Shown here piece after piece: positions 33,401 to 44,336 of a stretch of 64,000 nt of DNA. The stretch is from Periplaneta americana. Taxonomy: Eukaryota; Arthropoda; Insecta; Blattodea; Blattidae. How positions within the stretch are numbered: position 1 is the stretch's first letter; each line of letters starts with the position of its first letter. Location of the stretch: the NCBI RefSeq assembly GCF_040183065.1, contig NC_091118.1:212824529-212888528 (forward strand). Reading direction: 5' to 3'. The notes beneath the pieces are model-generated. The model was not told the origin of the DNA and searched no databases. It saw nothing but the letters and a program-made list of their open reading frames with translations. Both the position numbers and the translations under genes were made by a program.

Positions 33401-33869
33401 ACATGTCTAGAGTTAACTGTCAATTATTGCGAATAAAAATAGATAACGCTTTCAACATGCTATTGATTTCATTTTTCTGTGTTCTTTTGTTTTGCTTGTT
33501 AATTTGAAATTGCTGTTTGCTTTAGATATCTTGATTTATTATTGTGTTATAAAAGTTTGTCCTCGGAATGTTTATCAAAAATATAATTTTAGTTGATTTA
33601 ATTTCTAAATTACTGTATAATTGTGAATTCAGAGGCACAAAATATTGTGGGAACTGCCATTACTTTGTGGAGATTCAGTCTTGCGAATTATTTTGCTATC
33701 TTACCACATATGCGAGTATAATTAAATTAGTTTATTTTACTAGTTCTGTATGTATTTATTACATATAATATTTTGCAACCCAAAGGGGGTAATGTTTGCA
33801 TGATGAATTTCTTTCCTTGTTTCTGATCCTCTAAAGGTAACATATTTTAGTTGTTTATTGATATGTTTA

Positions 33870-33911
<42 letters not shown>
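33870..33911. repeat. (AAT)n microsatellite
   Basis: About 14 AAT units. Confidence 0.95.
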
Positions 33912-33912
<1 letters not shown>

Positions 33913-34460
33913 TACATAAATATATTTAATTTAAAACTTGCTTTCTGCTAGCTAGTTTTGATGACGCTGTTGGTGAAATTATTAATAATCCTAGTCCTCT
34001 TAAAATGAAATAAATTTTACAAAGAAATCAGTAACAGAATTATAAAATTCTTTCAAGATAACTACATTAATTTCATTAAATATTATTAAGTTTTGATTCG
34101 CGTAATTTCTAACAAGACATACATCTGTTATTCTATTGTACTATAATAATATTAAATAATTTTCACACAGCTTTAAGTAACAGAATAAACCAGATTTTTA
34201 GTGTTGCCATTAGGAAGATTACGATGTCAGTAAATAATTCTTGCAAATGTTGCTCTCTATAATACATTCAATTCTGATGCTCCAGGAATGGTAGAAATAT
34301 ATTCAGTGCACCTTTCTGTAACATTTCCTATAGCACCATTGATAATTTTATTGTTGCGATAGATTCTGTGTTCCACATGACGTATTTTTAGATCTGTATT
34401 CTGGATGGAAGTGATACAACTCTGCAGAATAAAGGGGACAATAGAATACATTAAAATATA

Positions 34461-35183
34461 CAGGGTGTTTCCGAGGTGGTGTTATAAACTTTCAGGGATG
34501 ATGGCGAAGGGCACAAGTATCAATTTGAGATAAGGAACCCTGGTCCAGAAATGACCAAATCGAATTTACAAGCAAAAATAGTTGTGTGGAAATGAAATAA
34601 TTTTATTCCTCTGTATACCTTATTTATGTGTATTTATCTGTACATCTTACACATACTGTATTCATCTGACGTTGTTTACGTTGTCTACTTACAGTATTCC
34701 ATTCAGTGCGTTGTCTGAGGGGTGGGGACAGGAAACTACATTAAAGCAATGCAGATAGCGTAATGTGTGACGGACATGGTCGGTCCTGGTATACACGTCT
34801 GTAGACAGCAGTGTATGTGTACAAGTTGCAGTGTCCAGTCGATCAGTCCTAGTGAAATGGAGGAGTACACGAGAGCGGAATAAGCAGACCTGATTTTCGA
34901 ATACGGATGAGCCAATGGGAACAGTAGACAAGTTCACAGATTGTATCTGGACTAGTACCCACGTAGGAGACATCCGGCCCATAACATTTTTTCCAAGACT
35001 GTTCCAAAGGTTAAGGGAAGGAGGGCACGTGGTGCCAAATTACAATTCTATTTCCACACAACTATTTTTGCTTATAACTTTCGACTCAGTCATTTCCGGA
35101 CCAGGGTTCCTTATCTCGAATTGATACATGTGTCCTTCGCCATCATCCCTGAAAGTTTGTAACACCATCTCGGAAACACCCTG
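34461..35183 (+). mobile_element. mariner-like element with about 140-bp inverted ends
   Basis: Ends begin CAGGGTGTTTCCGAGGTGGT (right end CAGGGTGTTTCCGAGATGGT inverted) and stay similar for about 140 bp; TA on both sides (34459-34460, 35184-35185). The interior holds only the transposase N-terminus. Confidence 0.93.
34857..35030 (+). pseudogene. mariner-like transposase N-terminal fragment
   Basis: Starts at ATG (34857) and reads MEEYTRAE, ADLIFEYG, ANGNSRQVHRLYLD, YPRRRHPAHNIFSKTVPK with three stop codons between these blocks. This matches the helix-turn-helix start of insect mariner-like transposases (MEEY--EYADM-YGEA-GN, Y-RR-P). It supplies the module that the catalytic-half element at 11576-12560 lacks, although the ends of the two differ in sequence. 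Confidence 0.8.
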
Positions 35184-35185
35184 TA

Positions 35186-35615
35186 TAAAAAAACCTATCA
35201 TGCGTTTTGTAGTTAAGTGCATGGATAATTAGACAATTACGTTGAAAGTTTGCATAGTTTGGCAACACCGCATCGCCGGCTCACGTATGATCTGAACGCA
35301 GAGTTTCGTCACTTAGTCACACCAGTAAGATTGCTAGACTTCCTGATAGCAAGAAATAACGATACGTGTTAGACTTTTTAAGTTGGAAGAAAATCGTCTA
35401 TTATATTTAAAAACTGCAAAGGGATAAATCATTCGTCAGTTTCTCTAATGATAAGAGTAAAAATCAGAATAGTAGGGATACTATTTATCGAGTGACGCAA
35501 CATTTAGGGGCAAATTATCTTTTGGCTGAGAATAGTATTCATATGGGACTTACAGTATTTGGTGTCAGAATTTTTTGTTGTCATCTAGGCAAGGAATAAA
35601 CTACGAGGCAAGAGT
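35186..35615. other. no gene seen
   Basis: Short spacer; no recognisable element before the SINE palindrome. Confidence 0.35.
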
Positions 35616-35768
35616 AATGGAACGGAGAAAAATTCTCTCCGGCGCCGGGATTTCAACCCGGGTTTTCAGCTCTACGTGCTGATGCTTTAGTGGATAAAGC
35701 ATCAGTACGTAGAACTGAAAACCCGGGTTGAAATTCCGGCGCCGAAGAGAATTTTTCTCCGTTCCATT
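35602..35768. repeat. palindrome of two head-to-head tRNA-like heads
   Basis: Arms 35616-35689 and 35695-35768 match as reverse complements at 70 of 74 positions around GTGGA; similarity extends a little further to about 35602. All four mismatches are C/T or G/A. Each arm carries box B ACCCGGGTTGAAATCCCGG-type sequence. In RNA or single-stranded DNA this forms a long stable hairpin. Confidence 0.93.
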
Positions 35769-36221
35769 TCTCTTTCATCGTATGATGACGCAGAATATCT
35801 GCATGGAAATATCATATGTACTTCGGTACATTAAAATAATATATATGATATGCGTAAATCACTTCGTGATTTAAGACGGCGCTTATTCCGTCGGATCCCG
35901 GCCAACTAGTCACTCATAACGAGTGCACCTCAGCACATGTGTGGACTTCGGTCCTACGTTCATAGACATCTATGACGTAGTGCAGAGGGCGGCCACTAGA
36001 GGGAACCCAAGAGTTGGAACTTAATGAGACGATTCTGTCCGACGCCGGGGTGGGTATCCGTTTGGCTTAGTGGATAAAGCATCAGCACGTAGATCTGAAA
36101 ACCCGGGTTCAAATCCCGGCGCCGGAGAGAATTTTTCTCCGTTCCATTACTCTTTCATCGTATGATAACGCAGAATATCTGCATGGAAATATCATATGTA
36201 CTTCGGTACATTAAAATAATA
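35690..36221 (+). mobile_element. tRNA-headed SINE, family C, two tandem units
   Basis: Two copies of the head (GTGGATAAAGCATCAGCACG, CCCGGGTTCAAATCCCGGCG) and body (GAATTTTTCTCCGTTCCATT to ATGTACTTCGGTACATTAAA) start 380 bp apart (35690, 36070), joined by a 206-bp linker. The end of that linker (GCGGCCACTAGAGGGAACCC) also precedes the head at 44337-44395, so it belongs to the element. Confidence 0.88.
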
Positions 36222-36223
36222 TA

Positions 36224-36890
36224 CGAGGCGTGTTCTTAAAGTAAGTTCCAAAAGGGTGTAGAAAGTAAACGGGAAAATATTTACAAGCCATTTTTGTAAC
36301 ATTGTATTCCCCACACTTCAATTACTTCTCACCATAATCTCCACCATTATTGAGGCATTTATCGAGTCGTGGCAAAAGTCTTTCTATCCCCTCATTGTAG
36401 AATTCGCCCGCCTGCGAACCACTCCGCAACATTTGTGGAAAATTCAAGGAAAGCGAAGAAATTGTGAACCTCCTGTCCTCATGAATGTTTTCATCGACAG
36501 CACGCACCAAATCGTCATTGATCAAAGATGGCCGACCGGTATGCTGCTCGTCATGCACAGAGATGAGGCCCTCGTTGAACTTTCTAACCCATCTCCTGAC
36601 CATTCCATCACTAATGGCATCATCACAATACACCTCACAAAGTTGATGATGAATGTCAGCTGGTTTGATGTTTCTCGCATTCAAAAAACGGATCTCACAG
36701 TCGACGGGGTGCTCGATCACTTTAAACATTTCAACTGATCACAACTAACCACACACACGGACTGAAGCTCTGGAACTGCATGCACAGCTTGCCTGAGGAC
36801 TGAAGAAGAAAACACGCATGCGCAAAATAACGATTGCAGCGATGCGACGGCTATAATTGAAAATGGAACTTACTTTAAGAACACGCCTCG
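36224..36890 (-). mobile_element. mariner, internally deleted, TA duplication
   Basis: Ends CGAGGCGTGTTCTTAAAGTA and perfect inverted copy for about 26 bp; TA flanks (36222-36223, 36891-36892). Inserted at the right edge of the SINE C tandem. Confidence 0.95.
36322..36729 (-). pseudogene. mariner transposase, N-terminus fused to C-terminus
   Basis: The 135-codon frame is open. Residues 1-105 or so (MFKVIEHPVDCEIRFLNARN, MVRRWVRKFNEG, GRPSLINDDLVRAVDENIHE) are the paired helix-turn-helix DNA-binding domain; the last 25 (GIERLLPRLDKCLNNGGDYG) are the extreme C-terminus. The whole catalytic domain between is deleted in frame. It could in principle bind mariner ends and act as a repressor-like protein if expressed; that is speculation. 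Confidence 0.9.
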
Positions 36891-36892
36891 TA

Positions 36893-37331
36893 TAAGCAAT
36901 AAACTGTTAAAATGTGAATAGTTTTATTACTTACACCCTGTATTTCAGCAGTTTTGTAGCTTCCTGTTTTTATTATATTAATATCAGCTAGAATGATGAC
37001 TATAGTACTGGGCTATTCTTATAATAAAATTACGTTTGAAATAATATGCAGTTAAAAACCGGGTAATTTCAGTTTTTAAATATGCGCATTTTCACATGCA
37101 GCATGCTCTGTTGTTCACGAATTCGCCAGATTAAAATGAATTGACCAAATAATGATTCTGGGAATATAAGCAAGCTTTAAAGTTTGTACAATTTAAGGGA
37201 GAGAGAATCTGGAAAGGGGTAGCTGCCCTATAACAAGGGGTGCCGTTTGGTTGCAGCCACGTAACTAATTTCGTCATATATATACACAAACAAAAACAAT
37301 ATTTCTGCATACTTACTTACTTACAAATTAC
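36893..37331. other. no gene seen
   Basis: AT-rich spacer. Confidence 0.35.
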
Positions 37332-38032
37332 TTTTATGCTCGACCATGCCGAAATGTAATAATTATACACCTGGTAGCAGCCCTTTAATGGACCTCATTA
37401 ACCCTTTCTTACCTATAGATACCATATGGCAATAATTAACTTTATAGCATTTATATACTTGTGTGTTACATATGAAGGTAAATTTTGCTGGATAACTTCT
37501 ATTTCAATACATTTTCATCAATATAGTTTTGTTTCAAATATTGCCACTCCCGTAACTTGGTCACTGAATTGGTCCTAATACAGCTATTTGTTTCAACATG
37601 GATTGCATGTAAATTTAATTTGGGTTAGAAAGGGTTAAAGTACACCTTTTCATTAAAGTTCAGGTGTTCCAACAATCAGAAAATACCATTGTAGCAATAT
37701 GAAAGCGCAAGTATCGACTATTCTCGGATATGCAATCGAAAGACAACTAGCTCGAGATTAGACAATATTAAACTCAGTCGAAAAAAACAACACACAAATT
37801 AACATCAATTCACCGTCATTTTCCAGCCTTTCACAAAGCACATTCCCGCAAATTCATTTCACCAATTGCCGGAAAAAATCAATATGGTCGAGCATAAAAA
37901 GTCGTATGAAACTTGACTATAATGGTAATTAAGACTCTTGTATGAAAATTATGAAACTCACTTGCGCTTGTTTCATAAACATACTCGCGTCTTAATTACT
38001 ACCCTTATAGGCTCGTTGCATAATGTACTATT
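37332..38032 (+). mobile_element. dispersed element H, copy 1
   Basis: Begins TTTTATGCTCGACCAT (its inverse recurs at 37884-37899), contains a smaller foldback (37916-38011, arms about 42 bp), and ends GGCTCGTTGCATAATGTAC. The copy at 55273-55873 on the other strand has the same two ends in the same order, which defines the family. Non-coding; class unknown. Confidence 0.6.
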
Positions 38033-38099
38033 AAAGAACCCGTTATTTAGAACGGTATTTTATTCGAAGACTGCACTTTAATACAAATTTCCAGACTCC

Positions 38100-38222
38100 A
38101 GACACCCAGGTAACTTTTCTTCTCCAAGGAAAATTCCCCTGAAGCGAAGATCGGGATCGAACCCGAGACCTCTAGCTCTGGAAGCTAGCATGCTGATCAC
38201 CAGACCATGTATGCTGTCTAAT
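38100..38222 (-). mobile_element. tRNA-headed SINE fragment, another family
   Basis: Minus strand: ATGGTCTGGTGATCAGCATG (box A), GAGGTCTCGGGTTCGATCCC (box B), then a GGGGAATTTTCCTTGGAGAA body. The head resembles a complete tRNA; no target duplication seen. Confidence 0.7.
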
Positions 38223-38744
38223 GCTTTTCCTCATCTTATTTTCATCTGAACTTCAGTGAGTGATATCGCCTTTCCGTTTCGGACCTTGTAGAGAACATTC
38301 AAAAGACGATCGCGAAGTTACGGATCAAGAAATTAATATCCGTTGTCTTAAGTTACAGCAGAGGTATTATGATATGATATTTATTCGTCAACCAACTTTA
38401 CAATTCATAGTTATGGTCGATCTTCACATATTTCTTATTTTTCGATCGAATATCACTTTAATATTCATCCAGATATCACCCCTGTTCATTTATTATTTTT
38501 AATATTTTATCTCTTTTTTTTTTCGCTATTATCTTGTCTAAATCTTATCGTCTGTTTGAACCCCATTGTTTTGTATTAATATATTAATTTACTACGTATT
38601 TCCCGTTTAATTCATATCCTTTCGTTCTAAATGCAATGTTGTCTATTCTTCCCTATCTATCCTCTTCTATCCTCTTTCTTCTAACTAGACTATATCCCTT
38701 CCTTTACCCTCCTTCCTATTAAGTATTGCATTATCCTTTCATTA

Positions 38745-38747
<3 letters not shown>
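38223..38747. other. no gene seen
   Basis: AT-rich, T-rich on the plus strand; no recognisable element. Confidence 0.35.

Positions 38748-38780
<33 letters not shown>
38748..38780. repeat. (ATT)n microsatellite, 11 units
   Basis: Abuts the 5' border of LINE copy d. Confidence 0.95.
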
Positions 38781-38782
<2 letters not shown>

Positions 38783-39478
38783 GTCTCGTGACGAGAATAT
38801 TATATGAAATGGAAATATAAAAATTAGAAATTTACCTTTTGAGGAGGTGGAAAAATTCAAACACCTGGGAGCAACAGTAACAAATATAAATGACACTCGG
38901 GAGGAAATTAAACACAGAATAAATACGGGAAATGCCTGTTATTATTCGGTTGAGAAGCTTTTATCATCCAGTCTGCTGTCGAAAAATCTGAAAGTTAGAA
39001 TTTATAAAACAGTTATATTACCGGTTGTTCTGTATGGTTGTGAAACTTGGACTCTCACTTTGAGAGAGGAACATAGGTTAAGGGTGTTTGAGAATAAGGT
39101 GCTTAGGAAAATATTTGGGGCTAAGAGGGATGAAGTTACAGGAGAATGGAGAAAGTTACACAACACAGAACTGCACACATTGTATTCTTCACGTGACATA
39201 ATTAGGAACATTAAATCCAGATGTTTGAGATGGGAAGGGCATGTAGCACGTATGGGCGAATCCAGAAATGCATATAGAGTGTTAGTTGGGAGGTCCTAGG
39301 GAAAACAGACCTTTGGGGAGGCCGAGACGTAGATGGGAGGATAATATTAAAATGGATTTGAGGGAGGTGGGATATGATGATAGAGACTGGATTAATCTTG
39401 CTCAGGATAGGGACCGATGGCGGGCTTATGTGAGGGCGGCAATGAACTTCCGGGTTCCTTAAAAGCCAGTAAGTAAGT
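38781..39478 (+). mobile_element. LINE copy d (5'-truncated)
   Basis: Starts at ATGTCTCGTGACGAGAATAT, i.e. just after the RT active-site block. Frame 38847-39299 reads [40 protein letters not shown] and [20 protein letters not shown], then shifts at the GRS/GRP point near 39298. Ends with GCCAGTAAGTAAG. ATT repeats lie on both sides. Confidence 0.93.
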
Positions 39479-39491
39479 ATTATTATTGTTA

Positions 39492-39523
<32 letters not shown>

Positions 39524-39529
39524 GTTATT
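39479..39529. repeat. (ATT)n microsatellite between two LINE tails
   Basis: ATT run with three GTT interruptions, separating the tails of copies d and e. Confidence 0.95.
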
Positions 39530-40291
39530 TACTTACAAATGGCTTTTAAGGAACCCGAAGGTTCATTGCCGCCCTCACATAAGCCCGCCATCGGTCCCTA
39601 TCCTGTGCAAGATTAATCCAGTCTCTATCATCATATCCCACCTCCCTCAAATCCATTTTAATATTATCCTCCCATCTACGTCTCGGCCTCCCTAAAGGTC
39701 TTTTTCCCTCCGGTCTCCCAACTAACACTCTATATGCATTTCTGGATTCGCCTATACGTGCTACATGCCCTGCCTATCTCAAACGTCTGGATTTAATGTT
39801 CCTAATTATGTCAGGTGAAGAATACAATGCGTGCAGTTCTGCGTTGTGTAACTTTCTCCATTCTCCTGTAACTTCATCCCGCTTAGCCCCAAATATTTTC
39901 CTAAGCACCTTATTCTCAAACATCCTTAACCTATGTTCCTCTCTCAGAGTGAGAGTCCAAGTTTCACAACCATAAAGAACAACCGGTAATATAACTGTTT
40001 TATAAATTCTAACTTTCAGATTTTTGGACAGCAGACTGGATGATAAGAGCTTTTCAACCGAATAATAACACGCATTTCCCATATTTATTCTGCGTTTAAT
40101 TTCCTCCCGAGTGTCATTTATATTTGTTACTGTTGCTCCAAGATATTTGAATTTTTCCACCTCTTCGAAGGATAAATCTCCAATTTTTATATTTCCATTT
40201 CGTACAATATTCTGGTCACGAGGCATAATCATATACTTTGTCTTTTCGGGATTTACTTCCAAACCGATCGCTTTACTTGCTTCAAGTAAAA
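39530..40291 (-). mobile_element. LINE copy e (5'-truncated)
   Basis: Minus-strand copy reading [58 protein letters not shown] and [20 protein letters not shown]. With copy d it makes a tail-to-tail inverted repeat with arms of about 700 bp. Its 5' end falls at GAAATTTTACTTGAAGC, in the ATT run. Confidence 0.93.
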
Positions 40292-40297
40292 TTATTA

Positions 40298-40342
<45 letters not shown>
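40289..40342. repeat. (ATT)n microsatellite, about 18 units
   Basis: Abuts the 5' border of LINE copy e. Confidence 0.95.
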
Positions 40343-40343
<1 letters not shown>

Positions 40344-41639
40344 CTCTCGATTTTCAAATTCATCCCTACTCTTATTCCTTCTTTCTTAGCCAGTTTCCCT
40401 AAATTTGTTGTATACATTTTCATTTTCTCTATTTTACAACAATTAATATCTCTTCTATATTTATTTATATACTATCCTTTTCTTTTCGTTTTTCCTCCCT
40501 AATTACCTTCTTTATTGTTTTCCCCCTACATTTTTATACCTATAGAATACTACTATAGTTTTAATACCTCTACTTTACTCCCAACTCCACAGCACAGCTT
40601 CATATTATTTTCAAATTCACTTAATTTCGTTACTGATTGCAGGGGTAATTTAGTGTTAGGTTTTAATGCTTTCAGAAGCCAACACACAAATGGCTTATTG
40701 ATAATGAATTTTATTTGAATGAATTTTTACAGCTAGTATTTGTTGCTGTATTTTAATTCATGTTGCTATTAATTCTCGTATTTTGTTTAACCAATAACCA
40801 TATTTGCATGTTCTGAAATTGGTTAATACCTCAATAAACTTCATCCTTTTATGAACAAAACTATATTTTTTCCTATAAACTTACTTCTTAACAAAGTTAG
40901 GAAGATTTCCAAACCTTCTTTTATTTCTGAATAACCCTATATAATGCGTACGTTTATGGAATTCGCGTTGTTACATTTGTAAACTTGTCAGTAGGGTCTG
41001 ATCAGCGCTTGATGTTCAGTCACGATGTGGAAGTAGTCATGACAACCACAAGCAAGAGTTTCATGTTTATCACAAACATTCAACCGACACTCAATATAAA
41101 CGTTCATAAATCACTATTTTGTGATTGAACTTTTGCTTTCTGGCTCTGTTTAAACAATCGACGTTAATTTTAATTATACTACCTACCACAACAAAGCGGA
41201 AACAGCTATGCGCTGCTCAGTTGTTCGTTTCTAGAGCCCTCAATGAAACTGTTTTAACTGCGTGTTAGCAGAGACAAACAAACGGTTTACTTTCATCGTT
41301 TAAATACATTATATTCATCGTAATTAGTGATAGGGACTTCGTTTAATCAAAATAACTTTTTATTGCGAAATATAATGCCTTTATTTCTGTTTTTCCGTGA
41401 GGCAAACGGTTGTGACGTTGTTCATGGTTCATGTTATTTTCCTACAATACCCCAGAGTACAATACAAAAAGAAATATGGTGACCATCGAAGCGGAAGTTT
41501 TAAATTTAAATAATTGATTGATATTGTGGGTACTAGAGATTTCACCTAAAGAAAAAATTATTTAGAGGTCATGAAATGATATTTCAGAGACTAACCACAT
41601 GATCCTTTTCATTAAAGTTACGAAAAAGTATTAATTTTA
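40343..41639. other. no gene seen
   Basis: AT-rich sequence; only short unrecognised ORFs. Confidence 0.4.
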
Positions 41640-41830
41640 AGCCTATATAACCTTATACAGGATAAATTTAAGTAACGTCAATAATTTCAGGGGGTTATTC
41701 TTTGAGATATTTCAAACAAAAACGTTTACTACAGTTTTGCTCGATTTTGCTTCCTTTCCGAGATAAAATTGTTTTACATGAAATATTTCACAGCGTGTTT
41801 TGGGAAAGTCATTGATATTATTTGCAATAT
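41640..41830 (+). repeat. dispersed repeat N, copy 2
   Basis: Shares TTTGAGATATTTCAAACAAA and CACAGCGTGTTTTGGGAAAG with 14292-14470 (inverted) and 62640-62830. Non-coding. Confidence 0.65.
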
Positions 41831-42613
41831 GCAGTGTATTATGGTGACTATTTCGTTTATATGACGTCATTCCATTTTCGACCAATGAAGTGTAATGAAA
41901 TTTTGAATTCCAACTAATCACAGTCATACTTTGCGATAATTTTTGCAGCTAGATTTATCGCTTTCAATTTATCGCATGGTCGTTCTTTTGTTTAGTCGTT
42001 GTCGCCAACTGTTTCCCCGTGAATTGATGATCATGAATACATTAAGATGCAACTACACGGTTAAACTTTTCTTTCAACTTTCAAGCAATGAATGCGATAA
42101 TGTGCAAGAAATCGGGACGAATATAATTAAAGAGCACGATTTCTTTTCGCATTTTATTTGCAATTCAATCAGAAAAATAATAGTTTAAGTTTTCGAATAT
42201 AATATATTCTGTAATTAAACTATATTTACCATTGAAATAACAAACTGTAGAGGAAATCCTTGCGTGTTCCTGTTTCATGTATTGTAGATTTTTCTTACAT
42301 ATACAATTTTTATTAATAATTCTACTGTGCTTAGGTCCAGGCCGATTGTTATTATGTTAACATTAATTACAATATATTTACATAAGCGGATTATTTTCAT
42401 ACATGACCTGCTTCATGCTGCACTAGCTTATCTCATGTTATGCCAGATGAACACAACTAATATGTAGGAGGTGGATATACTGTAACTTTGCATGTATTGT
42501 GCTGCCAGCTACACTGTTTTTGCCTAGGCTACTCAGCACGCCAGGTAGCTACAAGCATTTGCAAGTTACAACGCAGTTTCAAATGAAGTGTGGGTTTACA
42601 AGTATGACTGATA
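41831..42613. other. no gene seen
   Basis: AT-rich; ORF 41943-42188 (81 codons) unrecognised. Confidence 0.35.
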
Positions 42614-42972
42614 TCTATATATATAGTTTGAACTGGTAATGTAAATTGCGGAAAAACGGCTGAACGGATTTTAATGAGTGACCCGTCATTTTGAAGCTTG
42701 GCATCCAAGGATTTTCAGAAAAATAGTAACTTTCAGTAAAGCGTTAGTTTTCCTACATAATTTTTCCATTTTCCAAAATCCATCTTTCGTCAGTTTTGAG
42801 AAGTAATTGCATTTCAGGTAAAGGAGAAGAGAAGCGAGCATCAAGTCGGACGTGATTTCAGAATAAAACAAAACACACATTACAATAAACAATATGCTAT
42901 TACACGAAGGCCATGACCTGCAGGATTGCTGATATATTTAGAGTTCAAATTCAAGTGGTTATTAAAAACTTC

Positions 42973-43152
42973 GGGTGCTATTCATAAACACTTCGCAGCA
43001 CGCGCTACGAGCGTACTAAGCTAGCCCCGGCTATCCACTGGTTACTAGTACAGAATTCAAATCATATCCTATCGCTAACACTGGTTTATGAATACGAAAA
43101 ACGCTGATCATCCACCGGAAGCCCGCGCTAAAAATGTCTATGAATACGGCCC
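42973..43152. mobile_element. MITE family G nested in the Helitron
   Basis: Ends GGGTGCTATTCATAAACACT and inverted GGGCCGTATTCATAGACATT, with TTC duplicated (42970-42972, 43153-43155). Same family as 24057-24245. Confidence 0.85.
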
Positions 43153-43439
43153 TTCAAGACTTACTAAACATAATTGACGGTTTGATTCTGCAGTGTGTAA
43201 TTTTCTGAGCACAGCTGAGTATTGGATATTAAAATCTACAAAATTTGAGATGGTTTGATGACATTATTACCATTAGAAATTAATTATTATTATAGTTAAT
43301 GCCATTGTGTTAATATATAAACTACAAAACTTGCGTAAGATAATAATATTGTTATTAAAAATCAAATATTTTTATAGTTTTAATCAAGTGGGGTTCGGTC
43401 TTTTTCATATATTTAATTGCGGTGTGGTGTAGATTCAGT

Positions 43440-43770
43440 ATTGGCTCGAGGGAGCGCAAAAATTACAGTTCCTAAGGAAAGACCAAAAGTTATTACTTAC
43501 TGATAAAATAAGAGGCCTACAAAATTTTGTAGTCTCCCGATCATTTCAGCAAGATCTCTTAGCAGGATAAAATGATTTTACTCTACATTTGAAGCTTTAC
43601 AATATGCAGCAGCTATACCAAGATGCTATGTCTATTGTTCGAAAGCATAGCAAACCTGACTTTTTTTAACTTTCACCTACAATCCACAATGACCTGAAAT
43701 AGCTATTGCTTTACTCCCACATGAAAACCCACTGATCTTCCTAACATTTTTACTTGAGTTTTCGCGTTGA
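43440..43770 (+). pseudogene. Helitron Rep/helicase protein, N-terminal remnant
   Basis: Blocks in different plus-strand frames read KLQFLRKDQKLLLTDKIRGL, LYQDAMSIVRKHSKPDFF and TFTYNPQ then PEIAIALLPHENPL, matching the Helitron_like_N region (family pattern QDAM-IVR--GKPDLF-TFTCNP-WPEI). Several frame changes and stops; no helicase part remains. Confidence 0.8.
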
Positions 43771-44080
43771 AACTCAAAAACTGAAGGTGGATAGGTTCAA
43801 GAAAAAGTATTTGGCATAAAAAAACCATTCAGAGGGAGTATGTTTCATTATTATGGAAGCAAATAACTTTCAAAATGTCTGGTATTTTTCATTGAAAATA
43901 AATCTGAAAAATTTTTATTTGAACGTCTAACGAACTTAGTTTGCAGCATTTGCTGCACAAGCCACTAGTTTTCTTAAATACAGAACAACGCATGCATTAT
44001 TTGCATACCTCGCTCTTAATATCCTAGAAATACAGCTCTTGAGCTGAAATCTACATACAAAGCATATTGGCTGACAATCC

Positions 44081-44336
44081 TTTTTTTTTAGTAGGTTATT
44101 TTATGACGCTTTATCAACATATTAGGTTATTTAGCGCCTGAATGAGATGAAGGTGATAATGTCGGTGAAATAAGTCCGGGGTACAGCACCGAAAGTTACC
44201 CAGCATTTGCTCATATTGGATTGAGGGAAAACCCAGGAAAAACCTCAACCAGGTAACTTGCCCCGACCGGAAATCGAACCCGGGCCACCTGGTTTCGCGG
44301 CCAGACGCGCTAACCGTTACTCCACAGGTGTGGACA
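44081..44336 (-). mobile_element. SINE family B, full length
   Basis: T-run and AGTAGGTTATTTTATGACGC tail at left, body, box B (AATCGAACCCGGGCC) and head to GTGTGGAC at right. No clear target duplication. Confidence 0.9.

Larger units (their letters stand above)
32470..34458. other. no gene seen; AT-rich with small repeats
   Basis: Unique-looking AT-rich sequence containing a three-copy 54-bp repeat (33245-33400) and an AAT microsatellite (33870-33911). No ORF with recognisable motif. Confidence 0.4.
42614..43968 (+). mobile_element. Helitron, both termini present, internally decayed
   Basis: Starts TCTATATATATAG after an A and ends CACTAG before a T, with a 6-bp-stem hairpin GCAGCATTTGCTGC (43943-43956) 8 nt before the CTAG. 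These are the defining Helitron termini and insertion context (A/T). The 5' region has the AACGGCTGAACGGATTTTAATGA motif often seen near Helitron starts. A Rep-region remnant lies inside, and MITE family G has inserted at 42973-43152. Confidence 0.85.
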
